A stretch of 64,000 nucleotides of DNA from assembly GCA_036971475.1 (NCBI GenBank), contig JBAIZL010000005.1, positions 161,331,386 to 161,395,385 of the forward strand. Direction: 5' to 3'. The stretch is from Prosapia bicincta (taxonomy: Eukaryota > Arthropoda > Insecta > Hemiptera > Cercopidae). Positions 34,440 to 46,559 of the stretch are shown piece by piece; positions within the stretch are counted from its first letter, which is position 1; each line of letters begins with the position of its first letter. Made by a program: the position numbers and the translations under genes. The notes under the pieces are model-generated. The model did no database searches and was not told where the DNA came from. It saw only the letters and a program-made list of their open reading frames with translations.

Positions 34440-36240
34440 TGCGGGGGACCGAATAGATCGTTCAGATAGCATGCATGCTTTGCGTCCGATCACAGTTCTT
34501 TAACGATTCAAAGTGATTGTGTTTGCAGAGAACCCAGCTCATTCAGATACTCCCGACTTATCAAAATTGTCTCATTCGATTTTAGTGAAGCCTATGGGTC
34601 AACTTACAACGAGTTTTGCCTAAATGTAGGCTACCTTCCGGAACTTCCTTAAATTGGTAGGCCACTGAAATAATCATTCCACAATTGTCAACACTGTGTA
34701 TAGGCTTGATTCGAAAAAAAAGTTCTTGACGGAGTAACTCAACCTTTAAAATATACTTACATTGTGAAAGGTTGTTCGATCAAAAACTAAAATATATTTT
34801 TTGCTATGAAGGTTTTAAAGATTTAATTTTACACTTAAAACTTCACCTAAAAATGAACAAGTCACGGAGGACCCGACCGCTTATAGAAACATTTAGTGGT
34901 AATAAACACCAGAACTTTATAAACGGCTTGACAAACATACATTTAAAATAAATTTATAAAAAAACATACTAAGACATGGCGTTCTTACTGAGCAGATGAA
35001 GATTGCTATGTGCGATAGGAAACGATATGTTTCAGTACGTTTTTCATAAATTCACTAAAATTATAAGTTAGGAAAGACGTTTTTATAACCTTTACACGTA
35101 CACGTTTTGGTCTTCGTCATGCAGAACAAAATCTATGAATAACCATAAATATGTACATGGGGAGGCATTTGCCAGAGGTGACCGGTTCTGGAAGCGTTTG
35201 GTAACTTGAAGAAATAATTATGAATTAAGTACTTCAAGGGGATCGTTTGCATTAGCGCAACCCGAAATCGTATTGGTAGGTATTACCAATCAGGGGGCTC
35301 TTGGAGATTATTATGCTCACGAGGAAAAATTTTTTAAATTAAATACATTTTGAAGCCAATAAATAGAAGAAATTGGTTTAAAATAAGATATAAGTGGTAT
35401 AACAAGTGAATTTAATATGTTCTCCAGAGTTAATTAGATGAATAAGTGAACATTGAACAGTACCCAATTACCATTAAATTTAAGTGGTACACGGGGTGGT
35501 ATTTGGGTATTTAGGCAACAGCTAGGCTATAACAGGACTCAACTGTTTGTGTTAAAAGCAAAAGAAATCTGTACGAGGCTTTAAATAAATCAAGATTCTT
35601 GTTCAAGGACGTTAAAGTGTAATTGATAAGTGAATACAAGAAAAATTGTTGCTAAGTTAAAAATATATATAGGCCTTCTATACACAGAGAGAGACAGAGA
35701 GAGAGAGAGCGAAGGGGTAAGCTAAAGAGAGATAAAAAAGAGAGGGTAAGAGAGAAAGAGTGAGAGAGAGAGAGACTACAATAATACAATATAAAACCCC
35801 TGTAAAGGAAAACTGCTAATTTTACTCATCTCTGAGAAGCAAAAATGTTCGTTTTGCACAAGATTTCTACCCTTGTAGGAAGAGCAATCCCCATTCCACC
35901 TATCCTTTTTCCTAACGGGCGATATCTCCATGAGACCCCGACAAATAGTAGGTCCACTTGAAGTATATCACCCTGAATACTTGATTGCCATGGTGCGTCC
36001 CTATAGTAGAAACCAGTAAATTTATGTCCTTACTGTACTTTACCCTATTATTGATGATCCTTCTTTACTTTTCATAAGTGTTGATAGTCATAATTACTAA
36101 TTACCTACAAACTACAAAAAAATTCATACGAGAATTTCATAGCTCAAATTTCGTTCAATTTACATAATCATGTTTGATCTTCGAAAAATCAATTGAGCAT
36201 TTGATCTTATATACTTTGCAAATATCACCAATGTATCGGA
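34440..36240. other. No gene seen
   Basis: AT-rich non-coding DNA containing a purine-rich (GAGA) run at about 35,684-35,775. No supported open frame. Confidence 0.45.
35684..35775. repeat. GA-rich simple repeat
   Basis: Imperfect GAGA/GAAAGA run on the plus strand with interruptions. GAGA tracts can bind GAGA-factor-like proteins in insects, but length and impurity favour a simple repeat. Confidence 0.85.
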
Positions 36241-36249
36241 CGAGAAACG

Positions 36250-36600
36250 TTTTCTATTAAAATCGCCGTATATTTGAATCGGGCGCGACGTAAGTGTGCG
36301 CGCGCACTTCTCATCTGTGCTCCGGCGACCCACTCAATATTCGTCACGCGAGAAGACGTACGGGCGCGCCCGACAATAGTACGGCACAGGGCGTTATCGC
36401 TGCATCACAAGCCTTTTTGCATGCATTTAATATATATCATAGTGAGGCGCTGATTGCGGCGATAGGGAGAGCGTAGCGTGCGAGTCGCTAATTGACAGGG
36501 GGCCGCCATCTTGAAGATGCATTGCTCCGTGCAGGTCGGCTGGCTAACCGGGCCGATCGGGAATTTGACGGGCATGACTGACAGATAAGTTTTGAATTAT
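36250..36600. promoter_or_regulatory. CpG-rich island with YY1/Pho-like site
   Basis: Strongly CpG-enriched relative to its surroundings (for example GGGCGCGACG, GTGCGCGCGCAC, GGGCGCGCCCGA). It carries GCCGCCATCTTG at 36,502-36,513, whose complement is the classic YY1/Pleiohomeotic site. GTAAGT at 36,290 could be a donor on the plus strand. A 60-codon open frame (36,294-36,476) inside it has no known motif. A promoter or conserved regulatory element is the likeliest reading. Confidence 0.35.
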
Positions 36601-36609
36601 TTAATAAGT

Positions 36610-37585
36610 TTTCTCTTTCTCTGTTCCAAGTTTAGAAAATATATCGCAAATCTGCCCACAATCAGTGAAACGGCGGCTAGAATCGGAGAGTCAGTATTGT
36701 CTGATAACTTATCGGCGGTTATGGCTTCCTCTCAAGTCACTATTTTTTAGAATACTCGTCCAACTTTTCCTTTCTAGGCGTTTAAATAATTTGAAAAGTA
36801 ACTGAACCGTTGTTTGAATCCTAATAAATTATGTAAAATTATAGCTAATTTTTATAATGAAAAAATTACTTGATACGGCTTTTTTTTAATAATGCAAGGA
36901 TTATTTATCCAGTAGTGGCAGCCAGACACTCCTCATGTGGGGATTTGAGGGGGTTTGGAAATTCCTAAAGACTGGGATCCAATTCACAGCTCGAAGGCAA
37001 ATTTAAAAAGGTAAGTGTCATATTAGGACACTCTAACTCTTAGAACTGAGACAATTTGATGAAATGAGTGAATACAATTGGTTCTTAAATTTAAAGAGTA
37101 TTCAATAATCCTTATACTGAAATACATACCAGGGTGGTATTTATTTAGCAATTCAGTTTAAAGTCTTGCAAGAATTTACAACGTTGTAAAGTAATGTCTA
37201 TATTTTAATTTACACATCCTACAATTATATAAAAAATATTTAATCTATGAGGCTTTGAATGCTTGTTGAAAACTTCAGCCCCTGTTACAGCAATTTTCCA
37301 AGGAACATAAGGATAAGTCTTTCGTAAGCTTTATTTCTCATATATATTGCCATTGCTAAAAGACTTGGGTTTTTTAAGACATTGCACACGCATATTTATT
37401 AACAACTCTAAGTTCTGTCAACTCGTCTTATAGGAAAACTATCTTTAGGTAGTGTTATTTAAATTTTATTATGAAAATACACATTTATAAAAAAAACCAT
37501 TACAAAACTGATCAATTTGAAATATCTTTCAGACGATATAGGATTAAAAAGAAACCTATTAATGACTGAAAATAATAACAGTGAC
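36610..37585. other. No gene seen
   Basis: AT-rich non-coding DNA; nothing recognisable. Confidence 0.45.
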
Positions 37586-37589
37586 TCGC

Positions 37590-37760
37590 AATTAATAATT
37601 GCGAAACGCGTTTCGATGAGAATGTCCATCTTCAAAGAGCTATAACTACTACAAAATCTAAATTGAAACTGTTGCTATTTAGACTTTTAGTAGTTAAAAT
37701 TCACTAATTATGATGAAGTCACTGTCATCGAAACGCGTTTTAGTCAAACAATTTTTAGTT
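37590..37760. mobile_element. Foldback element with GAAACGCGTTTC core
   Basis: A perfect 14-bp palindrome CGAAACGCGTTTCG sits at 37,602-37,615, and CATCGAAACGCGTTT is repeated in inverted orientation at 37,726-37,740. TGAGAATGTCCATCTTCAAAG and its diverged inverted counterpart (TGATGAAGTCACTGTCATCG) form imperfect arms. It links the ACGCGTTTCG and CATCTTCA foldback types in a single element. Confidence 0.6.
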
Positions 37761-37769
37761 TTAAATCAG

Positions 37770-39140
37770 CAAGTATTATTAAGCAAGTAAAGCATTAGTT
37801 TTTGTTGCTATGTATTATTTATTTTGTGTTATTATGATCCTTGATAATTTTAGTTTCCTTTTAGCCCTTTGATTTTATTTTACGTTAGTTGTGAGTTGTA
37901 TTTGTTATTGGTAATAAAAGGCTTAGTGCGAGTAAAAGGTTTTACAAAACCAGTGTTCTAGTTTACAAATTTATCTCTGATAAACATTCGTCGCGCTACA
38001 CAAAAACGAGAAACGCTCTTCCTGCGAACGTTATCCAGAAGTGTACGAGCTGCCAACCACGCACCTCCCAGCCATCACAACCAACGTTCGCTCAATTTAT
38101 CACCGAATGTTAACACTTCCGCTACTGTTACAGCCGTCGGCAACAAGGTATGCGGATAAGTCATCTCCATGGCAACAGTAACAGCTGATTGAGTTCACGA
38201 GTTGATGAACCCATCAAGCTCGAGTTAGCGCCCGGATTAGATTAGGCAATGGCGTTTTAATGACCCTTTGGAAGCTGAATTTGTGTTCGAGTACATGAGA
38301 TGGCTCATCAGTGGCTGGTCCAGCACATTAGGGGAATGTTTTAAATTCCTGATTGCACAATAATTGTGCCAACTTCTGTTTATATTAAAACAAGATTTTG
38401 TTAAACGTAAAACCACGTGACTGACAATGTAGAATCCCTTAGATATTATTTCTTCATACAAAAAAAAAATCTAAGTAAAAAATCCATATTTTAATAATGA
38501 TTATTTATAGACACTAATTTATAATGTAAAGGTTTTCCTTAAATTTTACTCCTAAATTTGATTAAATTCGCAGTAGGAAACGAACTTAATAAATATATTA
38601 GGAATAATTAAAAACCTATTAGACGTTAACATATTACAACATGATATAATTTAACTTATACAGCCTTTTTACTTACGACTTCCATACAACACAAAAAGTA
38701 ATATAGCCTACGACTAATAAAAACATCTGTTTTATGACACCATAAATTATCACATCCCATAGTAATTACGGATCATATGTTATCACATAATTTAATCATA
38801 TATAGGATAGACTATTTCTATTATACAGGAAATTGAATTAAAAAATTATCTAAACATAAAGTCCAAATGATTTCGTAAATCTTCGATATGAAGATCTTCG
38901 GGCTGTTACAGGGCAGGGTTGAACTGCGCAAGTGATCAGTAAATTAGTAAACTGATTATTTATGAGCCCCCAGAGCTATGGTTGAGTAACGCTAGTAGAC
39001 CCTAGGTCAATTATGTACGGTTGGTCGTCTTTTAGTCAACTCTGAGGAAGAGAGAGTATTAGATTGTAAGTGGTAAGGTCTGCGAGGATTTGTATTTCAC
39101 ACATAATAAGTTTACTATCAGGCTTTTACTAATAGCCAGT
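37770..39140. other. No gene seen; X-box-like site at 38,163
   Basis: AT-rich, with a GC-richer patch at 37,980-38,240. ATCTCCATGGCAAC at 38,163-38,176 is a near match to the RFX X-box (GTYNCC-AT-RGNAAC), with one mismatch. Confidence 0.35.
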
Positions 39141-39145
39141 TAAGG

Positions 39146-39409
39146 CTATTTATTATGATGAGAAGGAATTCCGAGAACGACCTTGCGCAGTACGACCGCA
39201 TCGCTGCCGTTGTTCCATACATGTAAATTTTTAAGTTTTGGCTCCATTCTCAATAGTTTGTAATTTATAGTATAAACAAGAGCGGCAAAGAAACGCTTTG
39301 AATTAAATGCAAGAACAACAATCACACTTTCTCCTAGATTTAAGTCACTACAACTTTTGGAGCGGTTGAATATTCTGTACAAACGAAAAATAACATACGT
39401 TAAATACAC
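39146..39409 (-). pseudogene. Possible fragment of a transposon-associated ORF
   Basis: The minus-strand frame reads NLGESVIVVLAFNSKRFFAA then LRMEPKLKNLHVWNNGSDAV and ends IPSHHNK. The pattern (glycine-led VxV strand, K-rich turn, FxAxV strand, then xVW and D-x-V-x-I-x-x-IP) resembles a small SH3-like C-terminal domain often found in insect transposon-encoded proteins. The match is to a general pattern from memory, with no upstream conserved frame, so this is tentative. Confidence 0.25.
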
Positions 39410-39419
39410 AAAATTATGC

Positions 39420-40030
39420 TAAATTAAATGCTTCTGATGACACATGGTGCTATAAGAAGCGGATACAACCAAAAACCTCAGTATGTAAATTTTAGTCTCT
39501 ATGGGATTTACAATGGATGGTTATCATATTTTAAAGATTGTATTAAATAAATGTTTAGTAACGTATAGCAGAAATAACTCCTGCAAACTCAGAAAGATCA
39601 AAAATTAATTCGCTCCACGCTTCTATACGTCTTCCACACGTTGTAAAACCATGAACCTTGCGATTTTAATAATCCAATTACAGACAAATTATTTTAGCAT
39701 TTCAAATAAGAGCACTGTTCTACAGTAGTACTGTGATGCTTAGCATTGTAAATCAGGGCATCCGCCGTGCTACAGAGATGTAAATTCCAGAATACGGCGC
39801 AAACCATGTTACATGGTTTATTGTATTTAATTTGTATTACAGAGGATTGAATAAATTTGTACCGACCTCTTTCCCATGAATGCCATGCCATGATACCAAC
39901 TGCTTACTCATAAGTTTCCGTAAGCATACAGTAGGCCTAGATGTGTACTTCTTATTCTTCCAGATGGTATTAACATATAATACATTTTCGATTATCCGGA
40001 TAAAAACGTTTAGTAAAATAACGAAAATCT
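39420..40030. other. No gene seen
   Basis: AT-rich non-coding DNA. Confidence 0.45.
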
Positions 40031-40036
40031 AGAGAT

Positions 40037-41520
40037 ATGTATTTACATACAGTAGACTGTCAATTATCCGTAGGTATTATTTACAAATAGTAAATTCCCA
40101 ATTACCAGAAAATATAGAATTTACTTTTACTACGCTTTCAATTAACAGGGGATATAGGTTTACATATAACAGACTCGCAACTAGAGATATTACTAGTAAA
40201 GTCCCAATCAGGAGATATAGGTTTACAGATAGTAAACTCCCAATAAACAGTAGATTTAGGTTTACATATAGTAAACTCATAATCAATAGGAGATATAGGT
40301 TTACCTATAGTAAACTATCAATCAACAGGAGATATAGCTTTACAGATAGTAAACTTCCAATCAATAGGAGATAGAGATTTACAGAGAGTAAACTCCCAAT
40401 CAATAGGAGATATAGATTTGCAAATAGTAAGCTCCCATTCAACAGGAGATAAGGATTTTCATATCGTAAACTCCCAATCAAAAGGAGACATAGATTTACA
40501 GATAGTAAACTCCCAATCAACAGGAGAATTAGGTTTACGTATAGTAAACTCCCAGTCAACAGGAGATATAGGTTTACATATAGTAAACTCCCATTTAACA
40601 GGAGATATAGGTTTGCATATAGTAAACTTCCAATCAAATTAGGATATAGATTTCCAGATAGTAAACTCCTAATGAATAGGAGATATAGGCTTATACATAG
40701 TAAACTCACAAACAACAGGAGATTTATGTTTACATATAGTAAACTCCCAATCAATAAGAGATATAGGTATAAATATAGTAAATTCCCAATCAACAGGAGA
40801 TATAGGTCTACATATAGTAAACTCCCATTTAACAGGAGATATAGGTTTGCATATAGTAAACTTCCAATCAAATTAAGATATAGATTTCCAGATAGTAAAC
40901 TCCTAATAAATAGGAGATATAGGCTTATACATAGTAAACTCACAAACAACAGGAGATTTATTTTTACATATAGTAAACTCCCAATCAATAATAGATATAG
41001 GTATAAATATAGTAAATTCTCAATCAACAGGAGATATAGGTCTACATATAGTAAACTCCCATTTAACAGGAGATATAGGTTTGCATATAGTAAACTTCCA
41101 ATCAAATTAAGATATTGATTTCCAGATAGTAAACTCCCAATAAATATGAGATTTAGGCTTACACATAGTAAACTCACAATCAAAAGATTTAGGTTTACAT
41201 ATAGTAAAATCCCAATCCATAGGAGATATAGGTTTACGTATAGTAAACTCCCAATCAATAGAAGGTATAGGCTTACACATAGTAAACTCACAATCAACAG
41301 GAGATTTAGGTTTACAGATAGTAAATTCCCAATCAATAGGAGATACACTTTTTCAGGTTGTAATTTCCCAATCAATAGGAGATATAAGTTTACAGATGGT
41401 AAAATCCAAATCAACAGGAGATATTGATTAACATATAGTAAATTCCCAAACAACAGGAGATATAGGTTTATAGATAGTATACTTCTAATATCACGATGTA
41501 TCTTTACATTTAGAAACTCC
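40037..41520. repeat. 39-bp satellite with 234-bp higher-order repeat
   Basis: About 38 units of AGTAAACTCCCAATCAA(C/T)A plus GGAGATATAGGTTTACATAT. A block of six units (234 bp) is repeated, seen from the CTTCCAATCAAATTA variant at 40,628, 40,861 and 41,095. Because 39 is divisible by 3, stop-free frames persist: the minus-strand 407-codon frame (40,305-41,528) reads a 13-residue repeat of the SLLYVNLYLLLIG type and plus-strand frames read RRYRFTYSKLPIN. I treat these as artefacts of the unit length. Outer units are more diverged than inner ones. Confidence 0.95.
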
Positions 41521-41907
41521 ATTACCATTTATGAAGTAGATGAAATTATTGTTAGTATAATAATGATATATGTAGGGTAATAAAGCCCCCAGGTAGTGGA
41601 TATAAGGGGGTTATGGTATCACTTGTGGTTATGGTCTAAGCGACGCCTTTAGAGTATTCGCAAGTGAACCTACTCTCTATTGGGGTTTTAAAGACATGTC
41701 TACCTGTTACACCTCCTTATAAGAAGAAAAGTAGATGAAAATATATATGGTTAAGGCCTAGAGATTTCGTGGAACTGGAAATAGGGGAAACTATAATATG
41801 GTGTTGCTTATCTACGCTTGCTCTACGTTCGCTTATCGGAAGTGACCTGGATTCAGTTAGAGAAATAAGGTGTGTATCCGATATCCAAAGTTTCCTCACA
41901 AGAGAGC

Positions 41908-42000
41908 GAGGTGGGAGAGAGAGAGAGAGAGACAAAGAAAGAGAATGAGAGAGAGAAAGAAAATAGAGAGAGAGGGACAGACAGACAGACAGACAGAGAG
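41908..42000. repeat. GA/GACA-rich simple repeat
   Basis: Purine-rich GAGAGA run with a (GACA)n section near 41,975-41,995. Confidence 0.9.
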
Positions 42001-42009
42001 CTATAGAAT

Positions 42010-43780
42010 AGTGAAACATTAACTTGACATGTGGTCAACGGTAAATATACTGTAGCTTTCAATGAGAACCCGTATTTCTTCATAAAATATTAGATTTGAT
42101 ATACTTTACAAGTAATATTACATTTTTATATTTCATTTAACAAAAGTCGTCTATCCTTAAAAAACTGATGGAAGTAGAAACTTCAATGCCGACGTTAACT
42201 ACTATAATGCGTATAGTAATGGGACATTTTGAGTTAATAAATAGAAAATAATTTTAACTAGAAGAACTAATTAAATTATAGTTTATAGAAAATTTTCTTA
42301 TATTTAACGTTAATAATAAAGTAATCATTATCTAAATATAAACGTGAAGTTATATGCAGAGCAAATTCGCAACAGTATTTAATTTGTATAATTAAAATAC
42401 CATTGCTGTTTTGTTCAAAGTTTCAAATAATTTGTTTATTATTATGTTTTTCTCTCGCAGGAATATTGTATGTATTTATTGAGTAATAATTACGAATAAT
42501 AACTTTAAAAAAGCATTATGATAACAAATTTAAATATATCAGAATTCTTCCTGATAGGATATTGTTCTTATTTTGGAATACATTTATGTAAAGTTATATT
42601 ATGTTTGTAATTACTTATGATTTTTGATGTACAAATAACAGCGATAGTCTCTAGTAAGATGAAGAAGTTTAATTGTTTAATGATCAAAGTACAACGAGCA
42701 GAAACTAAACAACATAGAAAACAAATGAATGTTTTATAGGCAAAATCGAGCTGCCTAGCTAGTAGTGAACTGCCAGTAGGAGTAAAACAGTTGGTACTGG
42801 GTTGACCAAAAATTTGAACGCATGGGAGGTCTCTTACTAGGAACAAAAGTCATTTCAAGTTGGGACAAAGTAAAGGAAATAGCAATAGACAAATCGAGAT
42901 CATCATTCAGTAACTTTCCGCATTACCTCAAACACTTTAACTCCCACAAAAAGTCATACTTACCAAGCGTTACGTGATTTCGGTTTGATATAAAAAATGG
43001 AAACATGGACATTGGTAGAAAATCTAGTACGAATGGTTAGAGCCCTTAAAATATTGAGGCTATAGATGTGTCCGTTGACGAACCAACGAAGAAATAATGG
43101 GTCGGTTGTGTAAGGAGAGAGATATGAATGGGGATTAAGAAAAGAAACTCGGAATACGTGGGCAATGTTTTGAGGCACAGTGCTATGAGCTGAACACTGA
43201 CAGTTTAATAGGGGACTCGGTACGAGTGTTGTTGGCTCCATAGCTTGCGTCAATGGTGTGGATTGACATATGCTCAACCATTCAAATCTCCTGGAATTTA
43301 ATCATAACACCCTTGTTAATCTCCAGCGGTCGCAAAAGCCATTTCACATGAAGACGCAACTTGCTAAACCGATTAGTAGATCTAGGTTTCTAATTGTTAA
43401 TGGTGAATTATTAAATTTGAAAATCGCGATAGAACTTGTGAATATAAGAAAGATAACAAACATTGACAAAATGTTACTTAAACTTGCTTACCTGCATTTG
43501 TTATTACCGAATACCTTTCCTTGTTGTCCATTTTTACCAAACCATTGATGCTAATTTTCAGTTTTACTTATAAAAAAATCATTATCTTTAACGAGGACAT
43601 ATCAATTTGAAAATTCTATAAGATTGCGAAAACTACAATAAAAGATATTAAATATTAGGGCTTTTAAAAAGCCAGTTTCTCTCCCAATTTTAAGTAATAA
43701 AATCACCCCAGCATAAAGTTACTCTCCCTCCCAATAAAATAATAGCCTTAATTTTAAAACAGACAAAAACCTATAACCTA
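42010..43780. other. No supported gene; donor-like site at 42,963 (minus)
   Basis: Mostly AT-rich. On the minus strand AACGCTTG is followed by GTAAGT (donor at 42,963), preceded by an open frame of about 105 codons up to 43,277, but I see no good acceptor, codon bias or domain. The plus-strand frame 43,270-43,548 has no motif either. Confidence 0.35.
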
Positions 43781-43788
43781 CACCTTAC

Positions 43789-43953
43789 CTGCAGCCAATA
43801 TTAAAGAAGACAGTTTCTGCGAAGAAGCACAAGAGTCATCAAACTCTCTTCTTCGGTCACTTCCTTTCTGAAATATTAAAAAAAAAAATTAATAAACAGT
43901 AATCAGTTAAGTAAAATAATCAGAAAATAAAGAAATTTACCAAAAATGTCCAT
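43789..43953 (-). CDS. Candidate start exon, 77-bp intron and second exon of an unknown gene
   Basis: On the minus strand GAGGAAATGG (ATG at 43,953-43,951, good start context) opens MDIF and runs into a donor TTTTTG/GTAAAT at 43,940. A T-run and ATTTCAG follow, with AAAG four bases later. Using the AG at 43,865-43,864 (AAAG), the second exon 43,863-43,789 continues in frame as GSDRRREFDDSCASSQKL then SSLILAA and ends CTGCAG/GTAAGG, a strong donor. Using the stronger ATTTCAG acceptor instead gives an early stop, so the model depends on the downstream of two tandem acceptors. The intron has the short length and poly-pyrimidine tract usual in insects. No domain is recognised and the third exon is not identified. 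Confidence 0.35.
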
Positions 43954-43959
43954 TTCCTC

Positions 43960-44900
43960 GTCGGTAGACTCTAGATTCAGGCGCCAAGTTTAACAAACAG
44001 TTGTAAGTATAGTCACATTGATGCAACGACAGGAATTACAGAGTTCCGACCGATGTTGCTAGTTTCGTATCATTTTAGTATACGTAATAACCGTGGCGGA
44101 AATATAGGTTTAAGGGAATGTTTTCAACGGAATAGCATTTTCTTCGTACAACGGCGAATTTCCCCGATCATGCTGTGTTGATTTTCTCTCTATAGTTGCA
44201 TTAAATTATAGCCTCCCCATAAACCTAACCTAACCTTGTTAATACATAAATAATGAAGGGAGAAACAAATACTTTTTTTGCTTAGAATTTTATTCGCGTT
44301 GTCAAATTTGTGCTAACTTACATAGGCTACATAAATATAAGTAATTTATATGCATTACATATAACTATATTTCCTTTCACGAATGCAAACATAATATAAT
44401 TCAAACCCTGATTACAAATTGTGTACTTTGTATTCATACCAAAGCCACGTGATATGTTGACGGAAGTTGACTAGACTGGCGACAGCTAGAGGTCATCAAA
44501 CACGGTTTCATTGCGTTTATTAAGTTATTAACACTAAAAGCTTAGATAACAATGTAAGCTGATATAGTAAGGGTTAACTGCATCAGAAGCCCAATCCCTG
44601 TTGACATATATGAATGTGTTTTTAATCTCATCTGTCACAAATAGTTTTGATCGGCGTTACTTGCAATTATGTTGTTTGTTCTAGAAAAGAGTTTTGTTTA
44701 TTAGTGTTACCTTTTGATTTCTCGTGAATGCGTTCAAAGCTAGTCGCCTCTAATTTTATGAAATTCTTGTTCCCTTTGTATTCCTTTGGGTTTACATTAT
44801 TTAATTTCTCGGTATGTAAATTCGTCTCGTTGGCACCCTTTTATATTTTTGTATCTTGCTTAAAGAATAACCTCTTCTTCACACTCCTAATGGAATTTCG
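43960..44900. other. No gene seen
   Basis: Would be the upstream side of the minus-strand gene candidate at 43.95 kb. No TATA box or CpG island stands out. Confidence 0.4.
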
Positions 44901-44903
44901 CTG

Positions 44904-44904
<1 letters not shown>

Positions 44905-44953
<49 letters not shown>
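44905..44953. repeat. (TG)n microsatellite
   Basis: An uninterrupted TG run of about 49 bases. Confidence 0.95.
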
Positions 44954-44956
<3 letters not shown>

Positions 44957-44959
44957 GTT

Positions 44960-46190
44960 GCTGTCCATTTATTGAGAATGGAAAGTGTAAGGACCTCTTG
45001 AACTAGGACTAACCATTGTTTTCTTTATGTAGTAGCCCTTACTAGTATTTTTCTGTACTAATCTCATTTTCAACAAAAATCCGACAAAGATTGTGTCTGT
45101 AGAATTCGAGATTATGCGAGTTTTTGTTAGTGCTATAGTTTGAAAGAAGTATTTATTCTGACATAAGAAATTTAAACATAATGCAAACGTATTGGTTTTC
45201 TCGCATGCACATTTCCAGCAATGCAACCCGTTTCCCATTGCAACTAAAATAGGCTAATATATATGTAAACAACTTTATCAGAAAGGTAATAGTTAACTAG
45301 GTCTATTTTTAAATACAATATTTTTTAAAATTATCATTAGAATATATTTTGGAATTATTGAATTTTTGTTTAACTTACTTTAAAATTTGTACGCAGTTAG
45401 TGCCTATTTCCCACTTGTGTTTACGTTTCTGATAGTCGGGGATATTGTAACTTGTTCCCCGTCCTCTCTGAAAACAAAAATTATTTGGGACAATTTGGCT
45501 TAGTTTTTTTTTTTTGTAAGGGCAACACTCTGCGGATTCAGGCCAATGAAGGCTATTGTGGTTCATGTATTGCTTATTTAAATTTTTGTACTTTTCATTC
45601 AATTACAACTAAGATTGTATATGAACTTAGTAGCATTACTTCTAACATGCCATTTTGTAGGTAGTCACTGTCCTAGCTGACGGTGACAAAACATTTTAAC
45701 AACATCCAAGTATATAATACTTTAATGGACGCAATGTTTGCGTTAATATTTTCGTCACCTCGAATATTTCAATGTCAAATGGTTTCCTTCAATACGATAG
45801 AAATACGTTTACGAAAAAAACATTTTTGGTAATTGTTTAAGAATTTTAAATTAAAGAGGCCAACGTAAAGTTCCTGCGAATTAAAATTTATCAGTATATT
45901 ATTCAAAATATTGTCAGCGAATATCATTAGCAAACTAAGCAACTAAGACAGCGTTTAGATATATTTATTTATTTATACTCTAAACAAGCAACCGAAAGAG
46001 ATTACATTATACAAATAAGTTAAACGGAAATATATCCATATCTCTTCGATGGAAAACTATACCTCTTTATCATTAACATATCCCTTTGTCTGGTACAATG
46101 TCCCAATATAATTCTGATAATATGTAATTAAAAATATGATAATTTTACGTCTATAGTTTATAATGATTTTTTTATAGACCAAACAATGAA
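44960..46190. other. No gene seen
   Basis: AT-rich non-coding DNA; overlapping antisense open frames at 45,375-45,664 have no motif. Confidence 0.45.
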
Positions 46191-46198
46191 ATCCCCTC

Positions 46199-46552
46199 TA
46201 ACATTATTCTATGCAGGGGCGGTTCCAGCGGGTAGGCCCAGGACTACTCAACATTATTCTATGCAGGAGCGGTTCCAGCGGGTAGGCCCAGGACTACTCA
46301 ACATTATTCTATGCAGGGGCGGTTCCAGCGGGTAGACCCAGGACTACTCAACATTATTCTATGCAGGAGCGGTTCCAGCGGGTAGGCCCAGGACTACTCA
46401 ACATTATTCTATCCAGGGGCTGTTCCTGCGGGTAGGCCCAGGACTACTCAACATTATTCTATGCAGGGGCGGTTCCAGAGGGTAGGTCCAGGACTATTCA
46501 ACATTATTCTATTCAGGGGCGGTTCCAGCGGGTAGGCCCAGGACTACTCAAC
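46199..46552. repeat. Seven-copy minisatellite, 50-bp unit
   Basis: Exact 50-base spacing of ACATTATTCTATGCAGGGGC, GGTTCCAGCGGGTAGGCCCA and GGACTACTCA. Copies differ at only a few positions (GGAGC, CTGTTCCTG, AGAGGGTAGG). The unit is GC-rich, unlike its surroundings. Confidence 0.97.
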
Positions 46553-46559
46553 ATTATTA

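Noticed and set aside
40305..41528. 407-codon minus-strand open frame with Leu-rich repeats
   Set aside because: It lies wholly in a 39-bp satellite; the period is a multiple of three and several frames on both strands stay open.
42960..43277. 105-codon minus-strand exon ending at GTAAGT
   Set aside because: The donor is good but no acceptor, start, codon bias or domain supports it; kept only as a note.
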